A stretch of 64,000 nucleotides of DNA, from the NCBI RefSeq assembly GCF_963678635.1, contig NC_087065.1, forward strand, positions 60,910,754 to 60,974,753. Direction: 5' to 3'. Each line of letters begins with the position of its first letter. Positions within the stretch are counted from its first letter, which is position 1. Below the pieces are notes generated by a model. The model had not been told where the DNA came from. It saw only the letters and a program-made list of their open reading frames with translations, and ran no database searches. This stretch comes from Symsagittifera roscoffensis (Eukaryota; Xenacoelomorpha; Acoela; Convolutidae). The translations under genes and the position numbers were made by a program. Positions 12,201 to 21,436 of the stretch are shown one piece after another.

Positions 12201-15200
12201 AATTTCGAACCGGCATAATTAATTTTTTTCGGACCAGTATAATATACAGACATAGTATGTCATCAAATGACATCTCGGTATAGCATAAATACCAACCAAT
12301 AGCATTACTGCTTTTCAAATACCCGTACTATTCATTTTAATTTACCTATATCGGACTTTTAAACTGTTTTCGGACTAATTAACTTTTTTCTTTCTTATTT
12401 TTTTTTGGGTACTCGGCCTAGAAGTGATTGGTTAATACCTTATCGGCTTACGCTTAGTGATAGGTTCTGCATTGTTTGATGGGCAAAAGAAGTTTGTACT
12501 GCTTTTGCAAGTTTTTGAGGGGTGTTTCAACTTTTTTTTGGGAAAACTTTTTTTTTGGCTCAATGGGAGTCTGCTTAAATATTGTCATCTTTTTTGCGGC
12601 TTCGTAAGCAGTTTCGATGCAAATTTGAGTTAACAAATGTGGCCCTTTTAAATGAATATTTTTCCAGGCAAATTGAGACAAAGATATGAAAATTTTGGTA
12701 GATCTAGCTTTTCTTGACATTTTCAAAATTTTTCTTCGGCTTAGCTACTTTCGTCTTAATGTCTGTCTGCTCAATTACCATGCTGTTTGTCTTGGATCGC
12801 AAGTGCGGCAAACCTCTGCTTGAACTCTGCGTTTTATATTTCGGTGTGGCTGGAAAATCAATGATGATTGTATTTTAAAGTTTTCTTTTTTCCAATAGGC
12901 TTTCAGTTCCCGGGTTGACCAAAAAATCTGGTCATACAATTTTCATATATGAAAAATTGCGAACTCTCTTTTCAAATTTTTTTTGCAAGTCCATAAGTAC
13001 AAAACTTTGCATGGAAGGGGTATGCTTACTGATTTTTCACATATGGAAATTGTATAATCAGCTTTTTTCCATAAGCCAACACAGTTTTCTTAAATTTAGT
13101 TTCTCAAATTTTATGGGTTGTGTTTGTAACCGATAACAAGTGACCAAGACTCTTGTTACTCAGAACTAGAGTCACTAAAATTCTAACGATCATGCACAAA
13201 TAATGCAGTGATAGCGACTTAAAATATCTTTCAGAAACAAATATAATGAAATTTGAGAACTTGGATGCTGATTTTTCGAATTTGAAATCATGCATCGCCC
13301 AAAGCATTCAAAATACGCAATACAGAATCAATATCCTTTTTGAGCGTTCTAGAGAAAACCTATCAAGCGAAATGGTAAAAAAAAATCCACATTTTGTGCA
13401 TCCAGGACTTCGTTATGCAATAAAAAATTCTAAAGGTTTGCGTGAGTACGAAATTCGTTTTGCGCTTGAAAAAAAACTTAAAACAATTTTGGGGCACTTC
13501 CGAATTTTTTTATAAAGTTTTTGATATCGTCATCAGAAAAGTGGATAGAAATGGTCACAAAGGTCTTTTATGACGATACACCGACTTTTTTGCCAAAAGA
13601 AAAAAAAGTCTTCTAAAATTCGATTACACCACCTTAGCAACCCGAGTTGTCCAATTTTTATGCGTTTATTCCAATTTTTGCTCGTTTTTTTATGTCATTC
13701 TTAACGGTTGTCTGATCAAATCTGTCAATTTTCCGAGTAGCAATTTTGTTTTCAATTTTTGTGTGAAGTTTGTGTTAGTGTGTGTAATATAAGCTTTCAT
13801 TTAGGTCTGATTTCTTATATCCTGAGTTCTATCGTCTTAATTGGAGAGCATTCGCTACTACATGGCTCACTATCAATATGTATGTGAAAGCAGCCTATTC
13901 CACGCTGAAGTGATGTAGATTTTAATCATTGAGTCGTTTGGTTTGAGGTTCGAATCTCGTTTTCTTCGGAGAATTTTTTATTTCGAAGTTGATTTTTTTT
14001 CCGGCAATTTTCTATTTACTCGAGCCCTATTTACTTTTTTTGCTGTTTGTGGCAGTTTTTTTTGTTTTAAGTCTAGTTCCCCCTTTATCTTGGGTTCTAG
14101 ATTCAGTCGATTTTTGAAAAGAGCCTTTTTGCCAGCATGAAATATTTTTGTTCTCTATGTCTCGTTTAAATTCCTATTGGCGTTTTACTTAATATTTACC
14201 TTCAAAAAATGGACTTGAAGAAGATTTTTATGTTTAGTTGTGTTCGTTGGCATAGTGGCTGCTCTCACAGTTGCCAATTTCACCATCTTCAGCCAACAAG
14301 TGGACTTCTTAAACACGGCTTTCGGGGTATGTATTTGCTTCAGATTTTTTTTTATTTATGACTAAAATATCCATGCTCGTGAACAAAGAAAAGCTTCGTT
14401 TAGGTCGTTGTAAAGTCAGTCAAGTCTAATTTAGCGAAAGTCGGCTATTATACCGACAAGAGTGTATCTCCTTTTGTTTATATGGTAAACCATTACTTTG
14501 TGTCTAGCAACCCTGTTCGACTAACCCTAAAATTGATACTGTGGGTGTGACTCCACTATAGACAAAATTTAGGGGGAGCCAAAAATCTCCTACAATGTGC
14601 CTTCTAATGTCATTTTTTGGCCTGATTTTTTCTCCAAAATTTGACGTGGGACAGAAAATTTCATCTGATTAGGGGCCTCATAGTTTCGTTGCAGAGCACG
14701 GAAAACGAAATAAGTCGACATTTTCTTCGAAATTCAGTGGAAATTCTGCCCATCGAAAAAACCGTGTGCTTGATTGTATGGTTAGGATTTTTTTAGCGGC
14801 CAGGCTGTGTCAGGCGTTGTTTCAAGTATATGAAATGCAGAGCTTAACTTGTATATTTATTTGCTCATGATTGTTTTAGCTGCTTGAGACTGAAGCGGAC
14901 TTTAAGTTTGTTGCGATGGGTCTTCTCGCTCTCTACATTTTTTCTTCAATTGGAATTGAGGTAAGTTTTTTATCCAGACTTAACTTTAAGTTTTTACTTC
15001 AAATTGATACCGTTTCTGTTATCTGTAACTTCAATTCGAATGAAATGTAAATAAGTAAATAACAAATTGCAGTTTTTCATTATTTTCAGAGCAAAACGTA
15101 AGCATTGGCTCAATGATTTGGTCTTCAACTCATGGATATTGAGTTTTTTTTTAAAAAAAAACTTAATTCTATAAAAACATCGTTCTAACTAAGACATCAG

Positions 15201-15441
15201 GGAAATATTGATTCAGAATATCCCATTTGGGAGGTTACTGTGCTGAGCATTGACATGAGAGTTGTTTTTGTAGTCACTCGGAGATTGGTCATACCTGAGA
15301 AGAGTCTCCCGAAAGACTCCCTCTGCTCACGACCTGCTGACCCAGACAGTGTCTAAGCACCATTACTGGCCTCCAATCGGCGAAGTGGTATCCAAGGACA
15401 AGAGAGGAAACATCTCAAGATCGAAGATTGAGGACCACTGA
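101..15441 (+). CDS. P5B-type ATPase (ATP13A2/ATP13A3-like), 3' ten exons, N-terminus outside window
   Basis: Join of exons 101-289, 667-933, 3972-4191, 6584-6993, 7518-7949, 8239-8462, 8722-8882, 14238-14326, 14880-14960 and 15274-15441, giving 746 codons plus TGA; every intron is GT-AG and all phases match. The family exports polyamines from late endosomes/lysosomes (established knowledge). Seen in order: the M4 segment with VPPQLP, the phosphorylation loop CYDKTGTITEDG, the nucleotide-domain KGSPE, MITGDN in the P domain, the hinge CGDGSNDCGAL, the P5B signature DVGISLSEAEAS, then six hydrophobic segments and a short basic tail. Family members are about 1,200 residues, so about 450 N-terminal residues are missing to the left. 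Which ATP13A paralogue this is cannot be decided. One oddity is Q in the M4 motif, where P5B proteins usually have PPALP. An AATAAA lies 56 bases after the stop. Confidence 0.95.
667..933 (+). CDS. P5B ATPase exon: TGTITEDG to start of N domain
   Basis: It starts right after TTTTTAG with ACA GGA ACA, restoring DKTGT across the junction, and ends at TGG before GTTAGT. Its 89 codons carry TGTITEDGMDVLGV and GDPMEVKMFEFTGW; the latter corresponds to the GDP..LKM..STGW block of ATP13A2. Phase is 0 at both ends. Confidence 0.93.
959..2330. repeat. Degenerate ~82-bp satellite with a ~480-bp higher-order duplication
   Basis: Fills much of the second visible ATPase intron. Monomers read roughly AAACTTTTCG-AACCGATTCGGTCTATG-AATAACTTGAA-ATTTCA-TAGCTT-AAAGCTTG, repeating about every 82 bases at least eight times. 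A larger unit is also duplicated: 959-1438 and 1439-1900 share their start (CTTATAT-TTAAATGAAAGTCT), their middle (CCATCAGAGGAAGTTGAAC) and their end (CAGTCTATGGAATCGGTTAAA). Confidence 0.7.
2400..2585. repeat. Cluster of TTTAAACGTTGCTAC motifs
   Basis: At least five close variants of TTTAAACGTTGCTAC occur irregularly here, and similar CAACGCTTAA/AACGTTTAAA words occur near 1000-1080. No gene is visible. Confidence 0.5.
2690..3100 (+). mobile_element. Dead LINE reverse-transcriptase fragment, sense to the host gene
   Basis: The frame from 2703 reads DVPWGSVLGPFCFGICY, the non-LTR reverse-transcriptase block (P-x-GSxLGPxLF). About 30 codons later comes LFAACTS, where the catalytic pair of FADD has been lost. 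Near 3010-3080 the sequence resembles YLGVLIDNKLNFKDHI. Stops and frameshifts abound, so this is a fossil, probably of the CR1/L2/jockey group. Confidence 0.65.
3972..4191 (+). CDS. P5B ATPase exon: nucleotide-binding domain
   Basis: The acceptor is TGATTTCAG and the donor G/GTAAGC. It encodes FPFVSELQRMSVIV and CKGSPEVIGSLCN. KGSPE contains the conserved nucleotide-domain Lys-Gly, and FPFxSxLQRMSV is the typical P5B block before it. It begins in phase 0 and leaves one base for the next exon. Confidence 0.93.
4608..6060 (-). mobile_element. Dead LINE reverse-transcriptase fragment, antisense to the host gene
   Basis: On the minus strand, reading from about 5650 down, one finds EQFAFRENHSCIHAKL, then after a frameshift ALFIDLRKAFDTVKQ (canonical FIDLxKAFDTV). 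In the frame 5218-4949 there is DHIYTVCKKLARFKGIMYNA, followed by the YGRTTETNLEKI / QKRIFGTI block that closes many CR1/L2-like proteins. The frame 4805-4608 resembles the last C-terminal stretch. The 6060 limit is approximate. It sits in the third visible ATPase intron. Confidence 0.7.
6261..6278. repeat. Perfect 18-bp palindrome
   Basis: AGATCTATATATAGATCT is self-complementary and lies about 300 bases before the exon at 6584. No function is implied. Confidence 0.6.
6584..6993 (+). CDS. P5B ATPase exon: N/P domain boundary with MITGDN
   Basis: The acceptor CTGTTCTAG is followed by TT CCG, which completes a Val codon with the last base of the previous exon. It encodes GFRLLALASKPL, CFLGVLVMENRLKPDS and VMITGDNLSTAVSVAQ, typical of the end of the N domain and the P-domain core. 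It ends AAG/GTTAAC in phase 0. The last ~25 codons are a variable acidic linker. Confidence 0.93.
7362..7444 (+). other. Two G-quadruplex-capable tracts in an intron
   Basis: 7362-7400 has four runs of three or more G with loops of up to 11 bases. 7428-7444 is GGGG-A-GGGGGG-A-GGGGG. They stand out against AT-rich surroundings, on the coding strand of the ATPase gene, about 75-155 bases before the exon at 7518. Confidence 0.5.
7518..7949 (+). CDS. P5B ATPase exon: hinge GDGSND and P5B signature
   Basis: The acceptor is TTTTGTTTCAG and the donor TCG/GTTAGC, with 144 codons in phase 0. It encodes GTVFARMKPTQKSSLV, MCGDGSNDCGALRNADVG and ISLSEAEASIAAPFTS, followed by VIKEGRCSLATSFS and the next hydrophobic segment. 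This exon alone places the gene in P5B; P5A, P4 and P2 families lack the DCGAL and SEAEAS signatures. Confidence 0.96.
8239..8462 (+). CDS. P5B ATPase exon: membrane segments M6-M7
   Basis: The acceptor is GATATTTCAG and the donor TG/GTAAGT. It encodes LTDMQYLYCDLVLCTSLALV, the SRSGP/RRPP loop and a second hydrophobic helix ending at a Trp codon split by the intron. The layout matches the LSDxQFLxxDL / RPP block of ATP13A proteins. Confidence 0.92.
8722..8882 (+). CDS. P5B ATPase exon: membrane segments M7-M8
   Basis: It begins with G, completing TGG. It encodes WYYPALHAS, CFENTSLFVVSIFQYLIVAG and ILSRGPPHR, equivalent to NYENTVVFSLSSFQYLIL and SKGAPFR in human ATP13A2. The frame runs on to a stop at 8900-8902, but a good donor, T/GTGAGA at 8883, precedes it, and the family continues beyond this point, so I end the exon at 8882. 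Confidence 0.88.
10737..10790. repeat. End of a dispersed repeat, inverted match at 49610-49662
   Basis: GCCGGTTACTGTGCAAG followed by AATGTTCCAACCATAGTCTTA. The reverse complement near 49610-49662 reads nearly the same. The AATGTTCCGAC/GCAGTCTT words relate it to the foldback family at 26678. Confidence 0.5.
12083..12330. repeat. Local tandem duplication, ~164-bp spacing
   Basis: CAGACATAGTAT-TCATCAAAT-ATC...AACCAATAGCAT...CTGCTTTTCAAATACC occurs from 12083 and again from 12247 with moderate divergence. Confidence 0.6.
12909..13540 (+). mobile_element. CCCGGG-ended palindromic repeat, copy 1
   Basis: Begins CCCGGGTTGACC and carries the ATACAATTTTCATATATGAAA and CACATATGGAAATTGTATAA palindromic words. 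It continues through a stretch similar to 18370-18810 (GATAACAAGTGACC..., ATCCAGGACTTCGTTATGCA). The right limit is approximate. It shows no intact coding capacity. Other copies are at 18187, 19608 and 50978. Confidence 0.6.
13900..13970 (+). other. tRNA-like B box, possible SINE or tRNA fossil
   Basis: GGTTCGAATCT at 13948-13958 matches the polymerase III B box at 10 of 11 positions. No convincing acceptor stem or A box could be paired upstream, so this is not called a tRNA gene. Confidence 0.2.
14238..14326 (+). CDS. P5B ATPase exon: membrane segment M9
   Basis: A small exon after a 5.35-kb intron. The acceptor is TATGTTTAG and TT completes a Phe codon. It encodes FVFVGIVAALTVANFTIFS and ends TTC GGG/GTATGT in phase 0. 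Hydrophobic profile and spacing fit the penultimate membrane helix. It is too short to stand out as an open reading frame and was found by following the family. Confidence 0.85.
14880..14960 (+). CDS. P5B ATPase exon: membrane segment M10
   Basis: The acceptor is TTGTTTTAG and the donor GAG/GTAAGT, with 27 codons in phase 0. It encodes LLETEADFKFVAMGLLALYI, ending in IGIE. The pattern equals the [22 protein letters not shown] helix of human ATP13A2. Confidence 0.87.
15274..15441 (+). CDS. P5B ATPase terminal exon: cytosolic tail and stop
   Basis: The acceptor is GTTTTTGTAG. It has 55 codons then TGA at 15439-15441. The tail is hydrophilic and basic (YLRRVSRKTP...), as in the family, and GC-richer than its flanks. 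Confidence 0.88.
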   Translation, partial: SLGDWSYLRRVSRKTPSAHDLLTQTVSKHHYWPPIGEVVSKDKRGNISRSKIEDH

Positions 15442-15496
15442 CCAAGAATGAGTGATTAAAAGAACCGCCAACAATATAGAATCAATATATCATGCC

Positions 15497-15502
15497 AATA
15501 AA
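15497..15502 (+). terminator. Polyadenylation signal of the P5B ATPase gene
   Basis: AATAAA lies 56 bases downstream of the TGA stop, the first such hexamer after the coding end; a second AATAAA-like stretch follows near 15525. Confidence 0.6.
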
Positions 15503-15949
15503 ACTACTTAGAGCATTGCAATCAAAAATAAAATTTTTCATTTACATCATTAAATATTTTACCCTTGTGATAAGCAAGGGTATTTTAATTGGGTACTAGG
15601 CTTTTTTCCCAGTGAACATTTTTGTTCACAGAATGGCATTGTAGTACGAATGGTAAACTGGACCCGAACAGTAGGAATGTACCACTTCTGACATGCTCAA
15701 ATTCTTAAAACTCAATTCAAACTACAATCATTTACGTTGTAATTGAGTACAGACTGTTTCAGGTTGTAATTAATTTTTCAAATAAAATTCTCAAATTTTT
15801 TTTGGGTTCGTGGTTTTCGTCTTAGTTTCTGTCGGTTCATTTTCATGTTTTTCAAAACGCACTTGGTTTTGTTTTGATGCATCGATTTTTTTAAAGCATG
15901 GATTTTGTTCCAATTTAAACAGTTTTTTTAACTATTTTAGTTAGTATCC

Positions 15950-17013
15950 CGCACTCAGTAAAAAGATGAAAAAATCAATTATATTATAATTATAATTGTA
16001 TTTTCAGCAAAATTATAATTCATTATAAGCGCCAATTTTAGATGTTTAAATGATTCATAATCCATTATAATGATAACATTTTTGGTGAAATTTTAATAAA
16101 TTATAATCAATTATAATTGATTATAATTTTTCCGAAGATCTCCTATAACCTCTTATAATCTATTATAATTAATCCCTTTTTCTATCAAAATATTTTTTCA
16201 CAAGAAAAATCATTTATAATGGATTGTAATTTAGCTATTATGCATGAAAACACTGTAAACATCAATATGAAGTAAGGTAAGAATCAGTAAACCAGGGATG
16301 GATCTAGGATTTTTGCGAGGGGGTCTCCTAAACCCTATAAAGGTTTGACTAGATTGATTCGAAGCTCTCTCAAGGCATTAAAAAGACCCTGTTTTTGTCA
16401 AACTTTATGCGCCACATTCAAAATTGTGAATAAAAACTGGCCAAAAACGGCATTTTTAGGCACTTCTTGGAAAAATGTGACCAAAAAGTTGCTTTTTCCG
16501 GCGCGCACCCTCCTCAAAATTAATATATATTAGGCGCCGTTAGTAAATTTCAGGGTCAGTAAGCCAAAAATGGATATTTCAAAATAGTGGGGGACCTCAA
16601 AATAGTAGGGGGATCTGATAATAGTGGTGGGAAAATGGGGACCCCTCGACGCCCCCTTTCCTAATTCCACTGGTGGCTATAAGTACAAGTTTACAATTTC
16701 TCTTATTTCGGTAATCAACTGAAAAGCACAAAAAGCAAAACAAAACTAAAGCGAAATGAAGCCATGACGTTTGTTGAATAATAATGGATTATAATCCCTT
16801 ATGAGGGATTAAAAGTCAAAAAAAATTTAAGGAAAAATTTTCATAAAACAATCGATTATAATCGATTGTAATCGATTATAATGGTTTTTATTGTTTGGAA
16901 AAATTGTAACAATATAATCCATTTTAATCGATTATAATCAATTTATTTTGAAATTTATGGAGACTGACAATAAAAATCCACTATAATCTTTTATTTTTTT
17001 TTTACTGAGTGCG
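15950..17013. mobile_element. Non-coding element with perfect 15-bp terminal inverted repeats
   Basis: CGCACTCAGTAAAAA at 15950-15964 and its exact complement TTTTTACTGAGTGCG at 16999-17013 bound 1,064 bases. The interior near each end consists of repeated ATTATAATCGATTATAAT-type words, themselves palindromic. A second element (16293-16672) has inserted inside it. No transposase is visible, so this is a non-autonomous DNA element of undetermined superfamily; no clear target-site duplication could be read. Confidence 0.75.
16293..16672 (+). mobile_element. hAT-type MITE, diverged copy nested in the 15950 element
   Basis: Starts CAGGGATGGATCTAGG and ends CCTAATTCCACTG; its interior (CTCTC-AAAG, GGCGCGC-CCCTC, TTAATATATATTAGGCGCC) matches the better copy at 25627. 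The outer 8 bases do not match, so the copy is old or its ends are eroded. Confidence 0.65.
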
Positions 17014-17398
17014 AGATGATTTTGCGATTTTTTTTCTTTTTTGCTTGGATTTCATCAGTTCGTTATTTCGGCTTAGTCAACTTATCTTGCTTAAATTTGA
17101 GGGAATAATCAGATAGGATTATGTACTTCAGTATGGATAGGTCGTGAAAACTTTTCATGAAATTTCCTATGACATTAGATTTGTTTTCGACTCGACAGGT
17201 TTCGAACCATAATTTGTCGTCTTTGTTGGCACTTGGTGACTGGTTTCCAATTGTTTGTAAGGCTGTTTTTGAACTTCATCCGATACAACCATGAAATTTT
17301 TGTAGCTGTAGCTTGTATAATTTGTTGATTTTTTTTTCAAATACTTTTTTCAACTTAATTTTTCAGAATTTTATTGACTTCTGTCTTCTTTCCACTGA

Positions 17399-20228
17399 CT
17401 ATATTTTAGCGCAATGTGTAGTGTAAAGCGAAGTTTCTCAAGCTAGTTCAATACTGGATGTTTTAATCTGCCGCATCTTTTCAGCAAAATGAGTTTCAGT
17501 TTGAAACAAACAATTTTGAAACATTTGTGTGTTGTTTTTGGCGGTTTGTATATTTCTTTCTACGAATCGGCGGCTTTGTGTATCGCAAGAGGTGCAAAGC
17601 TCAATTTCGCTTCTGTGTAAAAAATGTTTCACATACCAATGGATGACAAAGTCAGTGCATTTGGCTGTGGTGATTCAAGATCCGCATAGAAACATCATGC
17701 CGACACGCAATTGATTTCATTCAATCTCTGTCTCATGGTTCACGGTCAAATCAGTAGATTTGAGAAAAACTTTAAAGCGTTTAGCAGTGAAGTAGAACTG
17801 AGTTTTCTAACCCAGTAGTTATCTTTGGTTTCAGAAATTTCGAAAAAATATGCTAATGGTTTGTAACGCTTGATCGTAATTTTTTTTGCCGAAACCAAAA
17901 TGTCATGTACTCCAGTTGATTAGCCATTTTGCTTAATTGGCTTTGAATTGATTTACAACCAAAAATAGGAGTAGGAGAATTTCACGTTCGTTGTTAACAT
18001 CCAGTTTTCAAACTTAACCGAAAAAAATTGAGGATAAAATATCTTTCAACATTGAGTCAATATCGTCAATACGGTTGACATAAAATTTGTTTTAAAACTT
18101 TATTTTCATCGCTCAAACATGAAAAGTACACCACACTTAAGTATTTGGTTACTTTTTGAAAGTTATAATCTTCATTATATTATTATCCCGGGATGACCAA
18201 AAATAATAGTCATACAATTTCCATATATGGAAAAAAGCTAGTCATACACTTTTCATGCAATTCCATACGTACAGAAAATTGCATGGAAGGTCTATGATTA
18301 ATATTTTTTTCATATATGGAAATTGTATAACTAGCATTTTTCCATAAACCAAAAATGTTGATTTTTTACAATTTAATTTCTCAAAAATTTGTCGTTGTGT
18401 TCGTTAACGAACACAAATGACATAAACCTTGATTGCTCAAACGTAATCACCAACGGTTTGGCCTTCTCGCATTGAAAATGCATTGGAAACAGCCTGATAT
18501 GTGTTACTTCTGTCTCAGACAAACAATATAACGAAAGTAATGAACTTTTAAATTTTGGCAATAATTTTCAAAGATGATTATTTCTAAATTTTGAATTTTT
18601 AAATTACCAAACATTGATCAAGGCATTCAAAAACATGTCATACAAAAAAACGAGGAGTTTTAAGCGTTTTTGAAAAAAGTTGTGGAAAGAAAAGGAAAAA
18701 AAATCCAATATTAGTATATCCAGGACTACGTTATACACACAAAAAATTAAATTTTGCATGCAAAATTTTTTTTTTCAAAAAATGTTTGTTTGAATACGAA
18801 AATCAATGCTGTCGTTTGGCTATATTTTAGCGCAATGTGTAGTGTAAAGCGAAGTTTCTCAAGCTAGTTCAATACTGGATGTTTTAATCTGCCGCATCTT
18901 TTCAGCAAAATGAGTTTCAGTTTGAAACAAACAATTTTGAAACATTTGTGTGTTGTTTTTGGCGGTTTGTATATTTCTTTCTACGAATCGGCGGCTTTGT
19001 GTATCGCAAGAGGTGCAAAGCTCAATTTCGCTTCTGTGTAAAAAATGTTTCACATACCAATGGATGACAAAGTCAGTGCATTTGGCTGTGGTGATTCAAG
19101 ATCCGCATAGAAACATCATGCCGACACGCAATTGATTTCATTCAATCTCTGTCTCATGGTTCACGGTCAAATCAGTAGATTTGAGAAAAACTTTAAAGCG
19201 TTTAGCAGTGAAGTAGAACTGAGTTTTCTAACCCAGTAGTTATCTTTGGTTTCAGAAATTTCGAAAAAATATGCTAATGGTTTGTAACGCTTGATCGTAA
19301 TTTTTTTTGCCGAAACCAAAATGTCATGTACTCCAGTTGATTAGCCATTTTGCTTAATTGGCTTTGAATTGATTTACAACCAAAAATAGGAGTAGGAGAA
19401 TTTCACGTTCGTTGTTAACATCCAGTTTTCAAACTTAACCGAAAAAAATTGAGGATAAAATATCTTTCAACATTGAGTCAATATCGTCAATACGGTTGAC
19501 ATAAAATTTGTTTTAAAACTTTATTTTCATCGCTCAAACATGAAAAGTACACCACACTTAAGTATTTGGTTACTTTTTGAAAGTTATAATCTTCATTATA
19601 TTATTATCCCGGGATGACCAAAAATAATAGTCATACAATTTCCATATATGGAAAAAAGCTAGTCATACACTTTTCATGCAATTCCATACGTACAGAAAAT
19701 TGCATGGAAGGTCTATGATTAATATTTTTTTCATATATGGAAATTGTATAACTAGCATTTTTCCATAAACCAAAAATGTTGATTTTTTACAATTTAATTT
19801 CTCAAAAATTTGTGGTTGTGTTCGTTAACGAACACAAATGACATAAACCTTGATTGCTCAAACGTAGTCACCAACGGTTTGGCCTTCTCGCATTGAAAAT
19901 GCATTGGAAACAGCCTGATATGTGTTACTTCTGTCTCAGACAAACAATATAACGAAAGTAATGAACTTTTAAATTTTGGCAATAATTTTCAAAGATGATT
20001 ATTTCTAAATTTTGAATTTTTAAATTACCAAACATTGATCAAGGCATTCAAAAACATGTCATACAAAAAAACGAGGAGTTTTAAGCGTTTTTGAAAAAAG
20101 TTGTGGAAAGAAAAGGAAAAAAAATCCAATATTAGTATATCCAGGACTACGTTATACACACAAAAAATTAAATTTTGCATGCAAAATTTTTTTTTTCAAA
20201 AAATGTTTGTTTGAATACGAAAATCAAT
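17399..20228. repeat. 1.4-kb tandem duplication (17399-18807 and 18820-20228)
   Basis: Two copies 1,421 bases apart are almost identical; I saw only two or three substitutions (for example GTCGTTGTG/GTGGTTGTG near 18391/19812 and GTAATCACC/GTAGTCACC near 18445/19866). Twelve extra bases, GCTGTCGTTTGG, separate the copies. The unit includes the CCCGGG start of the palindromic repeat (18187, 19608). Small frames inside it are not protein-like. Confidence 0.9.
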
Positions 20229-20730
20229 TTGCGGTTGAAAAAAAAAATCATAAAAAATTTTTGGGGGCAATTTCAAAAATTTTTGTCGTCGCCATCATAA
20301 AAATGCTAGTCATACAATTTCCATATATGGAAATTGTATGACTAGTGTTTTTTTTTCAGAAAACGAAAATAAAAAAAGTCAAAGTTTTTAGTCGTAGCAG
20401 CCCAAAAAACGCTTAAATGGTTTGCCAGCAGTTGAATTGATTGTTCAAAGCTTTTTTTTTCACAAAAAAATTAAAAAAAAATTCTAATCATACAATTTCC
20501 ATATATGGAAATGAAATTGTATGGTTAGCATGTTTTTTTCATACCATTTTTTTCCTTTTTTTTATGAAGAGACACCAATTTCGATAGCAAAACAACTATA
20601 AAATACCTTTAAAAGTCGATTAAACTCATTTTGCAAAAATGCATGAAATTTGTATGACTAGCATTTTTCCATAGACTAAGTGTATGAAATTGTATGATTA
20701 GCATTTTCGGTCTATGGAGGTCAACCCGGG
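19608..20730 (+). mobile_element. CCCGGG-ended palindromic element, most complete copy
   Basis: It starts CCCGGGATGACC and ends GGTCAACCCGGG, giving 12-bp inverted ends with two mismatches. Inside are at least three copies of the near-palindrome built on CAATTTCCATATATGGAAATTG (near 19637, 20313 and 20488), each followed by GACTAGC-like bases. It shows no coding capacity. Its first ~620 bases are duplicated upstream (18187-18807). Confidence 0.7.
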
Positions 20731-21180
20731 ATGTCATAACTTTCGAGAGACATTATTGTGCACTAAGCCGAGTTTTGAATAAAGGTTTTTTTTTCGATCG
20801 AATGAGAGAGTGGCTTGTGCATCAGCTGTCGTTTGGCTTAGTTGAATCATTTTGCAACAAGAAGTATAAGGAGGAACTCAATCCAGGCTACCAAGTTAAA
20901 CACATTTTGATATTACGATAACTCTCTATGAACCCAAGCTGGGAATGGACGCCGGAAGTGTCTCAAAATTCATTACGAGGCCAAACTGTGCACTGGATAC
21001 GCGCATACTTTTGTGTCGGTATGTTCCTGGATTTCAGAGAAAAGTCTTTAAACATGTTAAAATTTTGTCGGAACGATCAAAGAAAAAGAAACAACAAAAG
21101 AAGATCGGAAAAACGTACTTAGAATCCGCTTACAGTTCACAAAATACAAAGTTTGTATAAAGAATCACGAAATCGAATAA
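20731..21180 (+). other. Weak coding-like stretch ending at a poly(A) signal
   Basis: Directly right of the CCCGGG element. Frames from 20731 and 20945 contain protein-like pieces (FCNKKYKEELNPGYQVKH; LSERSKKKKQQKKIGKTYLE) but change frame several times. A stop at 21158-21160 is followed by AATAAA near 21176. It could be the broken 3' end of a gene or transposase; I do not recognise it. Confidence 0.25.
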
Positions 21181-21436
21181 AAAATAAACTTATGAAAAAC
21201 TTACATTTTTATCAAATCGTTTTTGTTCAAAACTATTTCATGATGTTCATTAATCTAGTTAATTTAGTCTGACGCCTGAAATACTTGAAATCCGGACTCA
21301 TCCATTTTTGTTCCCACCATTTCGTGCAGGAGCTTTGTCTTCGGATGAAGTTTTTTAAAAGCTTTTTCTTTGTCGACGCAAATTCAGGTACCACAAATAA
21401 TGATCGGAATGGGTTGAATCATATATCACCTGCTTT

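Larger units (their letters stand above)
8883..14237 (+). other. 5.35-kb intron of the ATPase gene
   Basis: No additional exon could be supported between the exons ending at 8882 and starting at 14238. It holds a dispersed-repeat end at 10737-10790, a local duplication at 12083-12330, a CCCGGG-type repeat from 12909 and a tRNA-like B box near 13946. The rest is AT-rich sequence in which I see nothing. Confidence 0.75.

Noticed and set aside
13900-13970. tRNA gene
   Set aside because: Only the B box is convincing; no acceptor stem, anticodon arm or A box could be folded.
17438-19982. Pairs of identical 61-64-codon frames
   Set aside because: Identical only because the 1.4-kb segment is duplicated; no coding signature and located in repeat sequence.
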